Shown here: one piece after another, positions 7,729 to 15,018 of the stretch
How positions within the stretch are numbered: the first letter of the stretch is position 1
Layout of the letters: each line of letters opens with the position of its first letter
DNA from: Flavobacteriales bacterium UBA6693
Lineage (GTDB): Bacteria; Bacteroidota; Bacteroidia; Flavobacteriales; Weeksellaceae
DNA: 64,000 nt
NCBI GenBank assembly: GCA_002454815.1
Contig: DKJL01000006.1
Coordinates: forward strand, 190,843-254,842
Reading direction: 5' to 3'
Program-made: the position numbers and the translations under genes
The notes under the pieces: generated by a model
The model's database searches: none
The model's input: the letters and a program-made list of their open reading frames with translations, nothing else
Told to the model about the DNA's origin: nothing

Positions 7729-8460
7729 ATGAAAAAAAATCTTTTATTTATTAAATCAATAGTTAATCAAGGTGCATACTTTCGCGCTAGTTTTTTGATC
7801 GATTTCCATCTGAAGCGGCTAGCAAATACATACTATATTATAGTCTATCTATTTTCCCTCATCTTTTATACTTTTATAACTGTCAGCAGCATCGGAATTG
7901 CGAGCGAGAATAAAATAAATCTAAACCTGCCAAACGGAACAGTTGAGTCAATAAACTTTTTACTGTTTGCTGCCTTAATTACTTTACAAACTTTAATATG
8001 GAAGGTGATAGTATCCGGTATCAACAAACAAGATAATAGCATCCTAAATATTATAAAATTAAACTGTAAAACTAGAGCGGAAAAAGTTTCTACTTATTAT
8101 TCTACTATCTTCTTTAATGGCTTTAGTTTTAGGATTTTTCTTTCGGGAGTACTCTCGACACTGTTTGTAACCTCCAATTATTTTCCTGACCAGGTCTTAT
8201 TCAATTCTATAATCACGCTATTAGTTTTATCGGCATCAACTATTGTTTTAGTTAGTTTAGAATGCTTAATTTTTTATTGTAATGTTGTTTCCAAAATAAA
8301 TACTTCTGTTTTGACAATTGCTTTATTCGTAATTGGATTTATCAGTTACAATTACTTAGGGAAATTTGTGAACTTAAGTCTGAAGCATTTATTAGCTCTA
8401 TTCGTAATTTCTATATCGGTATACATTTTAATTAGAAACTTTATTAAGCATAAATTGTGA
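7729..8460 (+). CDS. Polytopic membrane protein, probable ABC exporter subunit
   Basis: 243 residues, Ile/Leu/Phe/Ser-rich, with about six predicted membrane segments (roughly residues 35-57, 76-93, 118-146, 158-181, 192-207 and 219-236). No enzymatic motif. Its stop overlaps the GTG start of the next gene by GTGA, and an ABC ATPase follows, so it is most likely one of two membrane subunits of an ABC-2-like transporter. In bacteriocin clusters such ATPase/permease sets (LanFEG-like) commonly give self-immunity; that role is inferred. The coding sequence is far AT-richer than the core genes. I do not recognise a named family. Confidence 0.65.
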   Translation: MKKNLLFIKSIVNQGAYFRASFLIDFHLKRLANTYYIIVYLFSLIFYTFITVSSIGIASENKINLNLPNGTVESINFLLFAALITLQTLIWKVIVSGINKQDNSILNIIKLNCKTRAEKVSTYYSTIFFNGFSFRIFLSGVLSTLFVTSNYFPDQVLFNSIITLLVLSASTIVLVSLECLIFYCNVVSKINTSVLTIALFVIGFISYNYLGKFVNLSLKHLLALFVISISVYILIRNFIKHKL

Positions 8461-8813
8461 CGATTTTAAGGTACTTTCTTTTAACTTTTGTCAAAAAACT
8501 TATCTGGATACACTATGTTGCCTTCATTGCTATTTTCTTACTAGATAATAACGTACGTACCTATTTATTAACTTTGCTTTTTCTCAATCTTTTTATGCAA
8601 CAAATAAAGATACTGAATTCATTTAAAGATTTGTTTCTTATGTGTAAACTATACAGAGTTTCATTATATCGTTTAGCATTATATAACTTTATCCTAAGTT
8701 TAATTTTACTTATCCCGTTTTATCAAATCATCGGATTTTACAGCGCATTCAGTATTCTGTTTTTAGGACTTAGTATAAATACATTAAAAGTTTTTTATTA
8801 TGAATATTGTTGA
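8457..8813 (+). CDS. Small membrane protein, probable second ABC exporter subunit
   Basis: 118 residues with three or four hydrophobic helices (about residues 13-29, 34-48, 72-90 and 92-108). The start is GTG, overlapping the previous stop in GTGA; the end overlaps the following ATPase gene by 14 nt. The overlaps imply translational coupling of all three proteins. No sequence motif is recognised; function as a transporter subunit is inferred from position. It shares the very AT-rich composition of the left half of the island. Confidence 0.6.
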   Translation: MTILRYFLLTFVKKLIWIHYVAFIAIFLLDNNVRTYLLTLLFLNLFMQQIKILNSFKDLFLMCKLYRVSLYRLALYNFILSLILLIPFYQIIGFYSAFSILFLGLSINTLKVFYYEYC

Positions 8814-9384
8814 GATTACGGAATTAAAAAAAAAATATGCAAACAGGATAATTTTTGAAGGTTTAAACATAGATATTCCTGAAAAAGGCATAATTCTGTT
8901 AAAAGGTAAAAATGGTATTGGCAAATCTACACTGTTAAAAATAATTTCTAAGATGACCAAGTATGATTCAGGATTTGTCAATTATAAAGACCCTTGTTTT
9001 TTTGAAAAAAGCGCGTTCTTATTGGATATACCTATATTCTTAGAAAGCCTAAACTTTAGAGATAATATGGAGCTGGTTGGAAGCCTATTAAAAATCTCTC
9101 AAGATGACGTTAATAAAAACATTGCAGAATATGGAGAGCTTTTCAGTCTTCCGCCGAACACCCTGTACGGAGAGTTTTCTTTGGGAATGAGGAAAAAAGC
9201 AGAAATTGCCAGAACCTTCATAAATGATCCAAAGTATATCTTTTGGGATGAACCATTTAATTCTTTAGATGAACAGAGTATTAAAATAGTTTGTGAAAAA
9301 TTAATTAATAAAAGCAAACTTTACTTTGTTATTAGCCACGAGCGCTATTTAGACGAAAAAGCGACTCGAATAATTGAATTCTAA
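8800..9384 (+). CDS. ABC transporter ATP-binding protein (bacteriocin immunity/export type)
   Basis: 194 residues, a compact single nucleotide-binding domain. Walker A is GKNGIGKST at residues 36-44, the signature is FSLGMRKK (a form of LSxGxR), Walker B is YIFWDEP and the switch histidine is in VISHE. It is somewhat shorter than usual ABC subunits (about 220-250 residues) and ends right after the H-loop. It belongs with the two preceding membrane proteins. The next gene starts directly after its stop with no gap. The substrate is presumably the island peptide; pumping it away from the membrane would give immunity, but this is inference. Confidence 0.85.
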   Translation: MNIVEITELKKKYANRIIFEGLNIDIPEKGIILLKGKNGIGKSTLLKIISKMTKYDSGFVNYKDPCFFEKSAFLLDIPIFLESLNFRDNMELVGSLLKISQDDVNKNIAEYGELFSLPPNTLYGEFSLGMRKKAEIARTFINDPKYIFWDEPFNSLDEQSIKIVCEKLINKSKLYFVISHERYLDEKATRIIEF

Positions 9385-10029
9385 ATGAAGAATACATTAA
9401 CATTCTTTTTAATTATTAGTTGCTATTTGCTTACAATCAGTTTATCAAATAATTTGTTGCAAATTGAATCAAAAATATTTGATTTCCTTGCAAAGAGCTA
9501 CCCAAATTCTGTCGTGCAAAACTATATGGAAAGCCAGAAGAAATGGTGGTGGTTGTCTTATATAGTGACCCCTTTGCTTATTGGGCTAAAGGTTATATTG
9601 GTGGCTTTCTGTCTCAATTTTGTAAAATTGCTGGATATACCTGCTTTGGAAAAAGTGAGGTTTTCAGAGTTTATCTTTTGGGCACTTATTGCCGACTCTG
9701 TGTTCATCATAGCAGGGTTTTACAAGTTCGTCAATTTTTATTGGATAAATACCGGTTATTCATTAGAGGATCTGCAAACCTATTTTCCTATTTCTTTGCT
9801 CAACTTAAAGGAACATATTTCAACAGAAAAATGGTTGGCCTATCCATTGCAGCTTATCAATCTGTTTGAATTGGCCTATTGGATTATTTTAGCAGTGGGC
9901 ATCAGGGAGCTTTCAAACGAAACGATTAGTTATGCGAAATCTTTTGGCTTGGTAGCGCTAACTTATGGTGTCGGCTTACTTTTTTGGGTAGGGATCGTAT
10001 CATTTGTCATATTAAACGCAAGCTATTAA
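9385..10029 (+). CDS. Island-encoded membrane protein of unknown function
   Basis: 214 residues with about five predicted membrane helices (roughly residues 4-21, 56-82, 93-114, 152-173 and 186-210) and an extracellular or cytoplasmic loop around residues 115-148 rich in aromatic residues. I do not recognise the family, and no catalytic motif is visible. It begins on the base after the stop of the ABC ATPase and ends 2 nt before the thioredoxin-like gene, so it is firmly inside the operon. It could be an immunity protein or a membrane partner of the maturation system. From here rightwards the base composition is less extreme than in 7729-9384. Confidence 0.65.
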   Translation: MKNTLTFFLIISCYLLTISLSNNLLQIESKIFDFLAKSYPNSVVQNYMESQKKWWWLSYIVTPLLIGLKVILVAFCLNFVKLLDIPALEKVRFSEFIFWALIADSVFIIAGFYKFVNFYWINTGYSLEDLQTYFPISLLNLKEHISTEKWLAYPLQLINLFELAYWIILAVGIRELSNETISYAKSFGLVALTYGVGLLFWVGIVSFVILNASY

Positions 10030-10031
10030 AA

Positions 10032-10559
10032 ATGGCAAAAAATAAATCTCTTAGGATAGCAGCTGTACTGATTCCGCTTTTTTTTATGGGTATTTTGCTA
10101 TATCTGTTCAACAGCTATAACAATAAAAAACAAACTGCGGAGAAATTACAATCCATACCTGACTTTACTTTGAAAACCATTGAGGGCAACCTTTTTACTT
10201 CAAGGGATTTAGCGAAATTAGACAAAAAGGTTCTCATATACTTTAACCCGAGCTGTGAATACTGCCAAGCAGAAGCACAAGAACTTGCGAAAATAAATAA
10301 TCAATATCCAGACATTCAATGGATTTGGATCGCTAGTGAATCCATAGAGCAAATTAAAACATTTGCCGAGAAGTACCGGCTAGATCAAAAAGAAAACATC
10401 TATTGGTGTCACGATGAAATGGCGACACTATATCAAAAATTTGCGATGAGTTCCGTTCCTTTCTTTCTCGCGTACGATAAGAACAACAAACTGGTTTTTA
10501 GAAACAAAGGTGCTACAAAGTTGGAGAAAGTTTTAAAAAGTTTTGATGAAATTAAATAA
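10032..10559 (+). CDS. Membrane-anchored thioredoxin-like protein (TlpA/ResA type)
   Basis: 175 residues. A single N-terminal membrane anchor (about residues 8-27) is followed by an extracytoplasmic thioredoxin fold: IPDFTLKTIEG, then NPSCEYCQAEAQEL with the redox pair CEYC, and a cis-Pro loop SSVPFF. The family (redoxin/AhpC-TSA, TlpA-like) oxidises, reduces or isomerises disulfides outside the cytoplasm. The precursor peptide of this island has exactly two cysteines, so a role in its disulfide bond is plausible, as is protection of the exporter's catalytic cysteine; neither is shown. ATG 10032 is preferred over an upstream in-frame start that would overlap the previous gene. The 3' end overlaps the exporter gene by 14 nt. 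Confidence 0.85.
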   Translation: MAKNKSLRIAAVLIPLFFMGILLYLFNSYNNKKQTAEKLQSIPDFTLKTIEGNLFTSRDLAKLDKKVLIYFNPSCEYCQAEAQELAKINNQYPDIQWIWIASESIEQIKTFAEKYRLDQKENIYWCHDEMATLYQKFAMSSVPFFLAYDKNNKLVFRNKGATKLEKVLKSFDEIK

Positions 10560-12657
10560 GCAGCTCCGGAAAACCTTTTCTCTACAAAAAGACCAAACAG
10601 ATTGCGGCGTTGGTTGTTTACAGTCTTTAATACGGTATTATGGCGGAGATATTTCTTTAGAACTATTGCGTGAAAAAAGTGGCACCAGCAAAACAGGAAC
10701 TACGCTACTCGGTTTGTACCAAGCAGCAAATGAAATCGGTTTTGATGCAGAAGGTTGCGAAGCAGATATCAATGCTTTAATTGAGCATAACGCGCCGGTA
10801 ATTCTTCATGTCATTATCGATAATAAATACGAACATTATGTGGTATGTTATTCTTACGATGGTAATTTATTTACTATCGGAGATCCTGCAAAAGGGATAG
10901 AATATTGGACTGTCGAGCAATTGCTAGAAGTTTGGAAATCGAGAACCTGCCTTACATTAAAACCGAATGAGACCTTTCGCAAAGCAAAATTCGATAAGAA
11001 ATTAAAACGGGACTGGCTGGTAAAGTTAATCAAGGAAGATAGCGAAGCGATTTACACGATCATTTTTTTAGGTGTTCTTTTTACACTGTTAGGAATGTCT
11101 ATGTCCATATTTTCGCAGAAATTAATCGATGACATTTTGCCACAGAAGAAACTGAAAGTCCTGATTTTAAGCATTGCTTTTTTAGGGTTTCTGCTGATTG
11201 GCAGAGTTGTGATCCAAGCGCTTCGGGAACTGTACATCATCAAACAATCACAGGATTTTAATAAGCGTATTAACAGATCTTTCTTTTCTTCTCTCTTGCA
11301 TTTGCCAAAGTTATTTTTCGACAGCCGGAAAATTGGTGATTTTGTTGCGCGGCTAAACGATACACAAAGAATTCAGAATGTTATTAAACATCTGATTACG
11401 GCAACTGCAGTTGATATCTTAACCGTCATTATTTCGATCAGTTTTCTGTTCATCTACTCCTGGAAATTGGCAGTTACCTGTATTTTGATTTCGCCGATTA
11501 TATTTTTTCTCATTTTTAGATTCAATAAAAAAATTATTGAATCCCAAAAAAATGTAATGCAGTCTTATAGCATCAACGAAGCCAATTATATCGATTCAAT
11601 CAGAGGAATCGATGTGGTCAAAGGATTTTCTAAACAAAATCTTTTTCTAAAGAGAAACGAAACCATTTTCGGTTTCTTTCAAACTAAAATTTTCGAACTC
11701 GGAAAACTGAATTTAAAAATCGGTCTGGTTTCTGGTTTAGCCTTGGTATTATTTTTATTAATCATCCTTTCTTTATCCTCCTACAATGTTTTAACGAACG
11801 AAATAAAAGTAGGAGAATTAATGGCGATTATTGGGATTTCCAGTTCATTATTGGGTTCTATAACCAATCTGGCATTGGTAAGTATTCCGATTCAGGAAGC
11901 GAAAGTAGCTTTCGACAGAATGTTCGAATATTCTTCTTTGGAGAAAGAGCAAATACACGGAGAAGAAATCTCAGAATTACAAAGCATTTCCTTACAAAGT
12001 GTGGATTTCAGATTTAAAGGAAGAGGCAAACTTTTAAGCGAGCTTTCGTTTAAAATCGAAAAAGGAAAAATCACTTGTCTTCTCGGAGAAAGTGGAAATG
12101 GAAAAACAACTTTAACCGAAATTTTACAAAAGAATTATCTGCCTGAAAATGGCAATATTATCATAAATGAAAGTTTAGATTTGAAAAATATCGCCATTGA
12201 AAACTGGCGAAATTTGATTGCTGTGGTTCCACAAAACATTCAACTCTTCAATGGAAACATTCTTGAGAATATCGTTCTGAATGAAAAGGTAGATGAAGAA
12301 AAATTTCAAAACGTTTTGTCTTATGGTTTTGAAAACTTCATCAATTCTCTTCCTCAAAATATTTTTACAATTGTTGGCGAGGAAGGCATAAATCTTTCTG
12401 GCGGTCAAAAACAATTGCTTGGGTGGATGCGGGCTCTCTATCACAATCCGCAGTTTTTAATTTTGGATGAACCTACATCATCTTTAGACATAGGAAACAG
12501 AACATTTATCTATAACCTGATCTTGAAATTAAAAGAAACGATGACAATTTTCATTATAAGTCATAATCTGGAAGATTTAAGCGAAATAAGCGATGAGATT
12601 CTGCTGCTGGACAATGCTACTATTAGAACTGTAACAGCACAAGCAATAACATCGTAA
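10546..12657 (+). CDS. Peptidase-C39 ABC exporter (PCAT) for leader-peptide cleavage and secretion
   Basis: 703 residues from ATG 10546. Domain order: N-terminal C39 cysteine peptidase with the DCGVGC motif (catalytic C20), H97 in YEHYVV and D113 in GDPAKG; a membrane domain with about six helices (residues ~160-430); and a C-terminal ATPase with Walker A GESGNGKTT (514-522), LSGGQ (617-621), Walker B LILDEP (D641, E642) and H673. All catalytic residues are present, so it should be active. Such exporters cut double-glycine-type leaders and secrete the core peptide in one step. It overlaps the thioredoxin-like gene by 14 nt and is the last gene of the island; 21 nt after its stop the secA remnant begins. 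Confidence 0.95.
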   Translation: MKLNKQLRKTFSLQKDQTDCGVGCLQSLIRYYGGDISLELLREKSGTSKTGTTLLGLYQAANEIGFDAEGCEADINALIEHNAPVILHVIIDNKYEHYVVCYSYDGNLFTIGDPAKGIEYWTVEQLLEVWKSRTCLTLKPNETFRKAKFDKKLKRDWLVKLIKEDSEAIYTIIFLGVLFTLLGMSMSIFSQKLIDDILPQKKLKVLILSIAFLGFLLIGRVVIQALRELYIIKQSQDFNKRINRSFFSSLLHLPKLFFDSRKIGDFVARLNDTQRIQNVIKHLITATAVDILTVIISISFLFIYSWKLAVTCILISPIIFFLIFRFNKKIIESQKNVMQSYSINEANYIDSIRGIDVVKGFSKQNLFLKRNETIFGFFQTKIFELGKLNLKIGLVSGLALVLFLLIILSLSSYNVLTNEIKVGELMAIIGISSSLLGSITNLALVSIPIQEAKVAFDRMFEYSSLEKEQIHGEEISELQSISLQSVDFRFKGRGKLLSELSFKIEKGKITCLLGESGNGKTTLTEILQKNYLPENGNIIINESLDLKNIAIENWRNLIAVVPQNIQLFNGNILENIVLNEKVDEEKFQNVLSYGFENFINSLPQNIFTIVGEEGINLSGGQKQLLGWMRALYHNPQFLILDEPTSSLDIGNRTFIYNLILKLKETMTIFIISHNLEDLSEISDEILLLDNATIRTVTAQAITS

Positions 12658-12678
12658 AACTGCATCTTTACAACATCC

Positions 12679-12831
12679 GACCTACGACGCTCTTCTCAAG
12701 GCGCGGTCTACGAGCAAAAAGATCCGCTGGTCATCTACAAACAAGAATCTTTCTATCTCTTCACCGAAATGGTGGAAAAGATCAATAAGGAGATCGTATC
12801 GTTTTTGTATAAGGGAGAGATTCCGGCGTAA
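12679..12831 (+). pseudogene. secA 3' remnant (51 codons, no start)
   Basis: Frame-correct duplicate of the end of secA: it starts at DLRRSSQGAVYEQKDP and ends FLYKGEIPA plus TAA, identical in protein sequence to the end of the intact gene. All 15 base differences are synonymous. There is no start codon or promoter, so it should not be made as a protein. It is the right-hand copy of the island repeat. Confidence 0.9.
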
Positions 12832-12855
12832 GAATACCTCATGTACTTTAATACA

Positions 12856-12887
12856 AAACTTCTCCGGCATGGCTGGGGAAGTTTTTT
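12856..12887 (+). terminator. Duplicated secA-type terminator
   Basis: AAACTTC/GAAGTTT stem with CCGGCATGGCTGG inside and a run of six T, the counterpart of 7204-7235. It now probably ends the island operon. Confidence 0.75.
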
Positions 12888-12938
12888 CTTTTACGCCGCA
12901 TATTTTTTAGTATTTTTAATGCTTAAATTCAATTAAAT

Positions 12939-13916
12939 ATGGCATTGATGGACCTTTCACGGCAGGTAGCGCTCGGCGTCGATATCGGCGGCACCAATAC
13001 AAAGTACGGTCTGGTAAACCACCGCGGCGAAATCGTGGAAAAAGGCAGTCTGAAAACTGACCAATTTGCAGAGGCTCAGGACTTTATCGACGCGCTGCAC
13101 GATAAGACGGCGCCGCTGCTCAGGAAATATTGTGAGCAAGATACCTTTGACGGAATCGGCATCGGGGCGCCCAATGCCAATTATTATTCCGGCACCATCG
13201 AGCAGGCTCCGAATCTTCGCTGGAAAGGTGTTGTTCCGTTTGCCGCAATGATGAACGAAAAATTTGGCGTCAGCTGTACCATGACCAACGATGCCAACGC
13301 TGCAGCTTTGGGGGAAATGATGTTCGGTGCGGCCCGCGGTATGAAAAACTTCATCATGATGACTCTGGGTACCGGTGTCGGCAGTGGGATCATCACCAAT
13401 GGACAGCTGTTGTACGGTAGCGATGGCTTTGCGGGCGAACTGGGCCATACCATTGTAAAACCGGGCGGCAGAAAGCATTGGAGCACGGGCTCGGAAGGAT
13501 CATTGGAAGCCTACGCCTCCGCTACAGGAATCGGAATTACCGCAAAAAAAATGCGTGCAGAATTTCCCAATTCGATGCTGAACAGTTATTCTGAGGAGCG
13601 CATCAACTCCAAAGTGGTTTTCGATTGTGCTATGGCGGGGGACCCTACAGCCATCGAAGTTTTCCGGTACACGGGACAAAAACTCGGGGAAGCCCTGGCC
13701 AACTTTGTAATGTTTTCTTCCCCGGAAGCTATATTGCTTTTCGGCGGCGTCATCAAAGCCGGAGATTTTATCCTGAAGCCTGCCAAACTGCACATGGAAC
13801 GAAATCTGCTGCCGATCTTCCGGAATAAGGTAAAGCTCGTTTTCAGCGAGCTGGATGAGGCCGACGCAGCCATTCTTGGAGCGAGCGCGCTGGTCTGGGA
13901 AAGCCACCTTTTATAA
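12939..13916 (+). CDS. ROK family sugar kinase (glucokinase-like)
   Basis: 325 residues. The ATP-binding motif GVDIGGTNTKYG is at the N-terminus, the sugar-binding NDANAAALGE and the second phosphate motif LGTGVGSGI follow, and a C-terminal LLFGGVIKAGD supplies the adenosine site. It probably phosphorylates glucose or a related hexose in the cytoplasm. The usual ROK zinc motif (CxCGxxGCxE) is replaced by WSTGSEGSLE: the GxxG and LEAYAS backbone remains but all three cysteines are gone, although the upstream His in ELGH is kept. It follows the secA remnant and is the first core gene right of the island. The start at 12939 gives MALMDL; an ATG at 12948 is also possible. Confidence 0.88.
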   Translation: MALMDLSRQVALGVDIGGTNTKYGLVNHRGEIVEKGSLKTDQFAEAQDFIDALHDKTAPLLRKYCEQDTFDGIGIGAPNANYYSGTIEQAPNLRWKGVVPFAAMMNEKFGVSCTMTNDANAAALGEMMFGAARGMKNFIMMTLGTGVGSGIITNGQLLYGSDGFAGELGHTIVKPGGRKHWSTGSEGSLEAYASATGIGITAKKMRAEFPNSMLNSYSEERINSKVVFDCAMAGDPTAIEVFRYTGQKLGEALANFVMFSSPEAILLFGGVIKAGDFILKPAKLHMERNLLPIFRNKVKLVFSELDEADAAILGASALVWESHLL

Positions 13917-13974
13917 GAAACCAAAAATATTTATTTCTCGTATATGATATCGGACAAAATTCAGTTTAACATTT

Positions 13975-14625
13975 ATGAGAAAATTATTAATCGTAATGAT
14001 CAGTGCACTTTTAATATCGTGCAACGGTCAGGAACCCAAAAAATCAGTAATAAACAATAAGATAATGGAGGAACAAAATTTAGAACAGATCACCTTTGGC
14101 GGTGGTTGCTTCTGGTGTGTCGAGAGCTGCTTTACCATGTTGAAAGGTGTGAAGAGTGTGGTCTCAGGTTATTCCGGCGGGCACAAAGATCAGCCGACGT
14201 ACGAGGAGGTCTGTACGGGAGACACCGGACATGCAGAAGTAGTACAGATCACTTATGACCCGAAAACAATTTCCTACGCACAGCTGATGGATATCTTTTT
14301 CTTTCTGCATGACCCCACGCAGCTGAACCGTCAGGGCAACGATATCGGAACCCAATATCGCTCGGTGATTTTCTACAAAGACGAAGCAGAGAAAAAACAG
14401 GCGCAGCAAGAAATGGAGAAATCCGAAGCTTCAGGAAGATGGAACGGAAAATATGTAACCGAGTTTGCGCCGCTGGAAAAATTCTGGCCGGCAGAACAGT
14501 ATCACCAAGGTTATTATAAAGCCAACCCGACGCAGCCTTATTGCAGCGCGGTGGTGGGACCTAAGATCGCCAAGTTCAAAAAGCATTATGGCGAAATGGG
14601 CATCATAAACGAAGATGCGGAATAA
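13975..14625 (+). CDS. msrA: Peptide methionine-S-sulfoxide reductase MsrA, lipoprotein form
   Basis: 216 residues. The N-terminus is a lipoprotein signal (LISC, lipobox Cys16), so the enzyme is likely membrane-tethered outside the cytoplasm. The catalytic motif GCFWCVE has its nucleophile at C45; GYSGG and GTQYRS are conserved MsrA features, and YCSAVV near the C-terminus can supply a resolving cysteine. It repairs methionine-S-sulfoxide in envelope proteins. It is followed directly by a strong terminator and appears monocistronic. Confidence 0.95.
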   Translation: MRKLLIVMISALLISCNGQEPKKSVINNKIMEEQNLEQITFGGGCFWCVESCFTMLKGVKSVVSGYSGGHKDQPTYEEVCTGDTGHAEVVQITYDPKTISYAQLMDIFFFLHDPTQLNRQGNDIGTQYRSVIFYKDEAEKKQAQQEMEKSEASGRWNGKYVTEFAPLEKFWPAEQYHQGYYKANPTQPYCSAVVGPKIAKFKKHYGEMGIINEDAE

Positions 14626-14630
14626 AATAA

Positions 14631-14656
14631 AGCGAAGGTTTAGCCTTCGCTTTTTT
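14631..14656 (+). terminator. Terminator of msrA
   Basis: AGCGAAGG/CCTTCGCT hairpin with a TTTA loop followed by six T, 6 nt after the stop codon. Confidence 0.9.
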
Positions 14657-14971
14657 GATATTTAAACGCTTTTTAATGTTTAGACCTGAGTAAAAATAAA
14701 TAGTACTACTGAAAGTTTTTTTCCTTCAATTAAATTTTATTTGAAGCGCAAGCTGTATTTAAATTTAACAGAGTTCTTCTTCTCACTTCTTATACTGTTT
14801 AAATAAAATTTGAAGTGAGCCTGAGTAAGTTTAATCAAATACAAATGATCTTTTCCCTTTTAGAATATTTAAGCAGGATTGACGACGCTTTAAAAATTAA
14901 ATCATTATGTTTTCCTTTCATCGCTTACACTACTTAAATATAAGCTGCAAAACACGCTTTTCATCAAACAA
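14657..14971. other. Non-coding AT-rich interval
   Basis: About 315 bases between the convergent msrA and S46-peptidase units. No ORF of useful length, no promoter and no RNA family recognised. Several short AT-rich inverted repeats (for example around 14728-14750 and 14788-14820) are too weak to call. Confidence 0.5.
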
Positions 14972-14998
14972 AAACCCGCCGGAAATTCCGGCGGGTTT
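14972..14998 (-). terminator. Terminator of the S46 peptidase gene
   Basis: Strong GC hairpin AAACCCGCCGG/CCGGCGGGTTT with a small AAATT centre, 20 bases beyond the minus-strand stop, followed on that strand by a T-rich tract. Confidence 0.85.
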
Positions 14999-15018
14999 AT
15001 TTATAAGGTTAAAGCTTC

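Larger units (their letters stand above)
7236..12678 (+). mobile_element. Accessory bacteriocin-like island inserted at the secA 3' end
   Basis: The segment lies between two direct copies of the secA 3' end. All its genes read in one direction. Its left half is strikingly AT-rich: 8641-8700 has 15 G/C in 60 bases against 33 in 60 at 13321-13380 in the neighbouring kinase gene. It carries a peptide precursor, an ABC transporter with two membrane subunits, a membrane protein, a thioredoxin-like protein and a C39 exporter. No integrase, transposase or tRNA is present, so how it moved is not visible. Interpretation as an acquired island is inference from the repeat and base composition. Confidence 0.75.
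12679..12888 (+). repeat. Right copy of the secA-3' direct repeat
   Basis: Partner of 7027-7235. The homology starts abruptly at 12679 inside the secA reading frame and runs through the terminator hairpin. After 12888 the sequence is unrelated to that following the left copy. Confidence 0.9.

Noticed and set aside
12682..12870. Minus-strand ORF over the secA remnant
   Set aside because: It is the reverse complement of the duplicated secA end and has no own features.
14657..14971. Possible decayed gene or small RNA between msrA and the S46 peptidase
   Set aside because: Only AT-rich short repeats and no coherent frame or promoter could be found.
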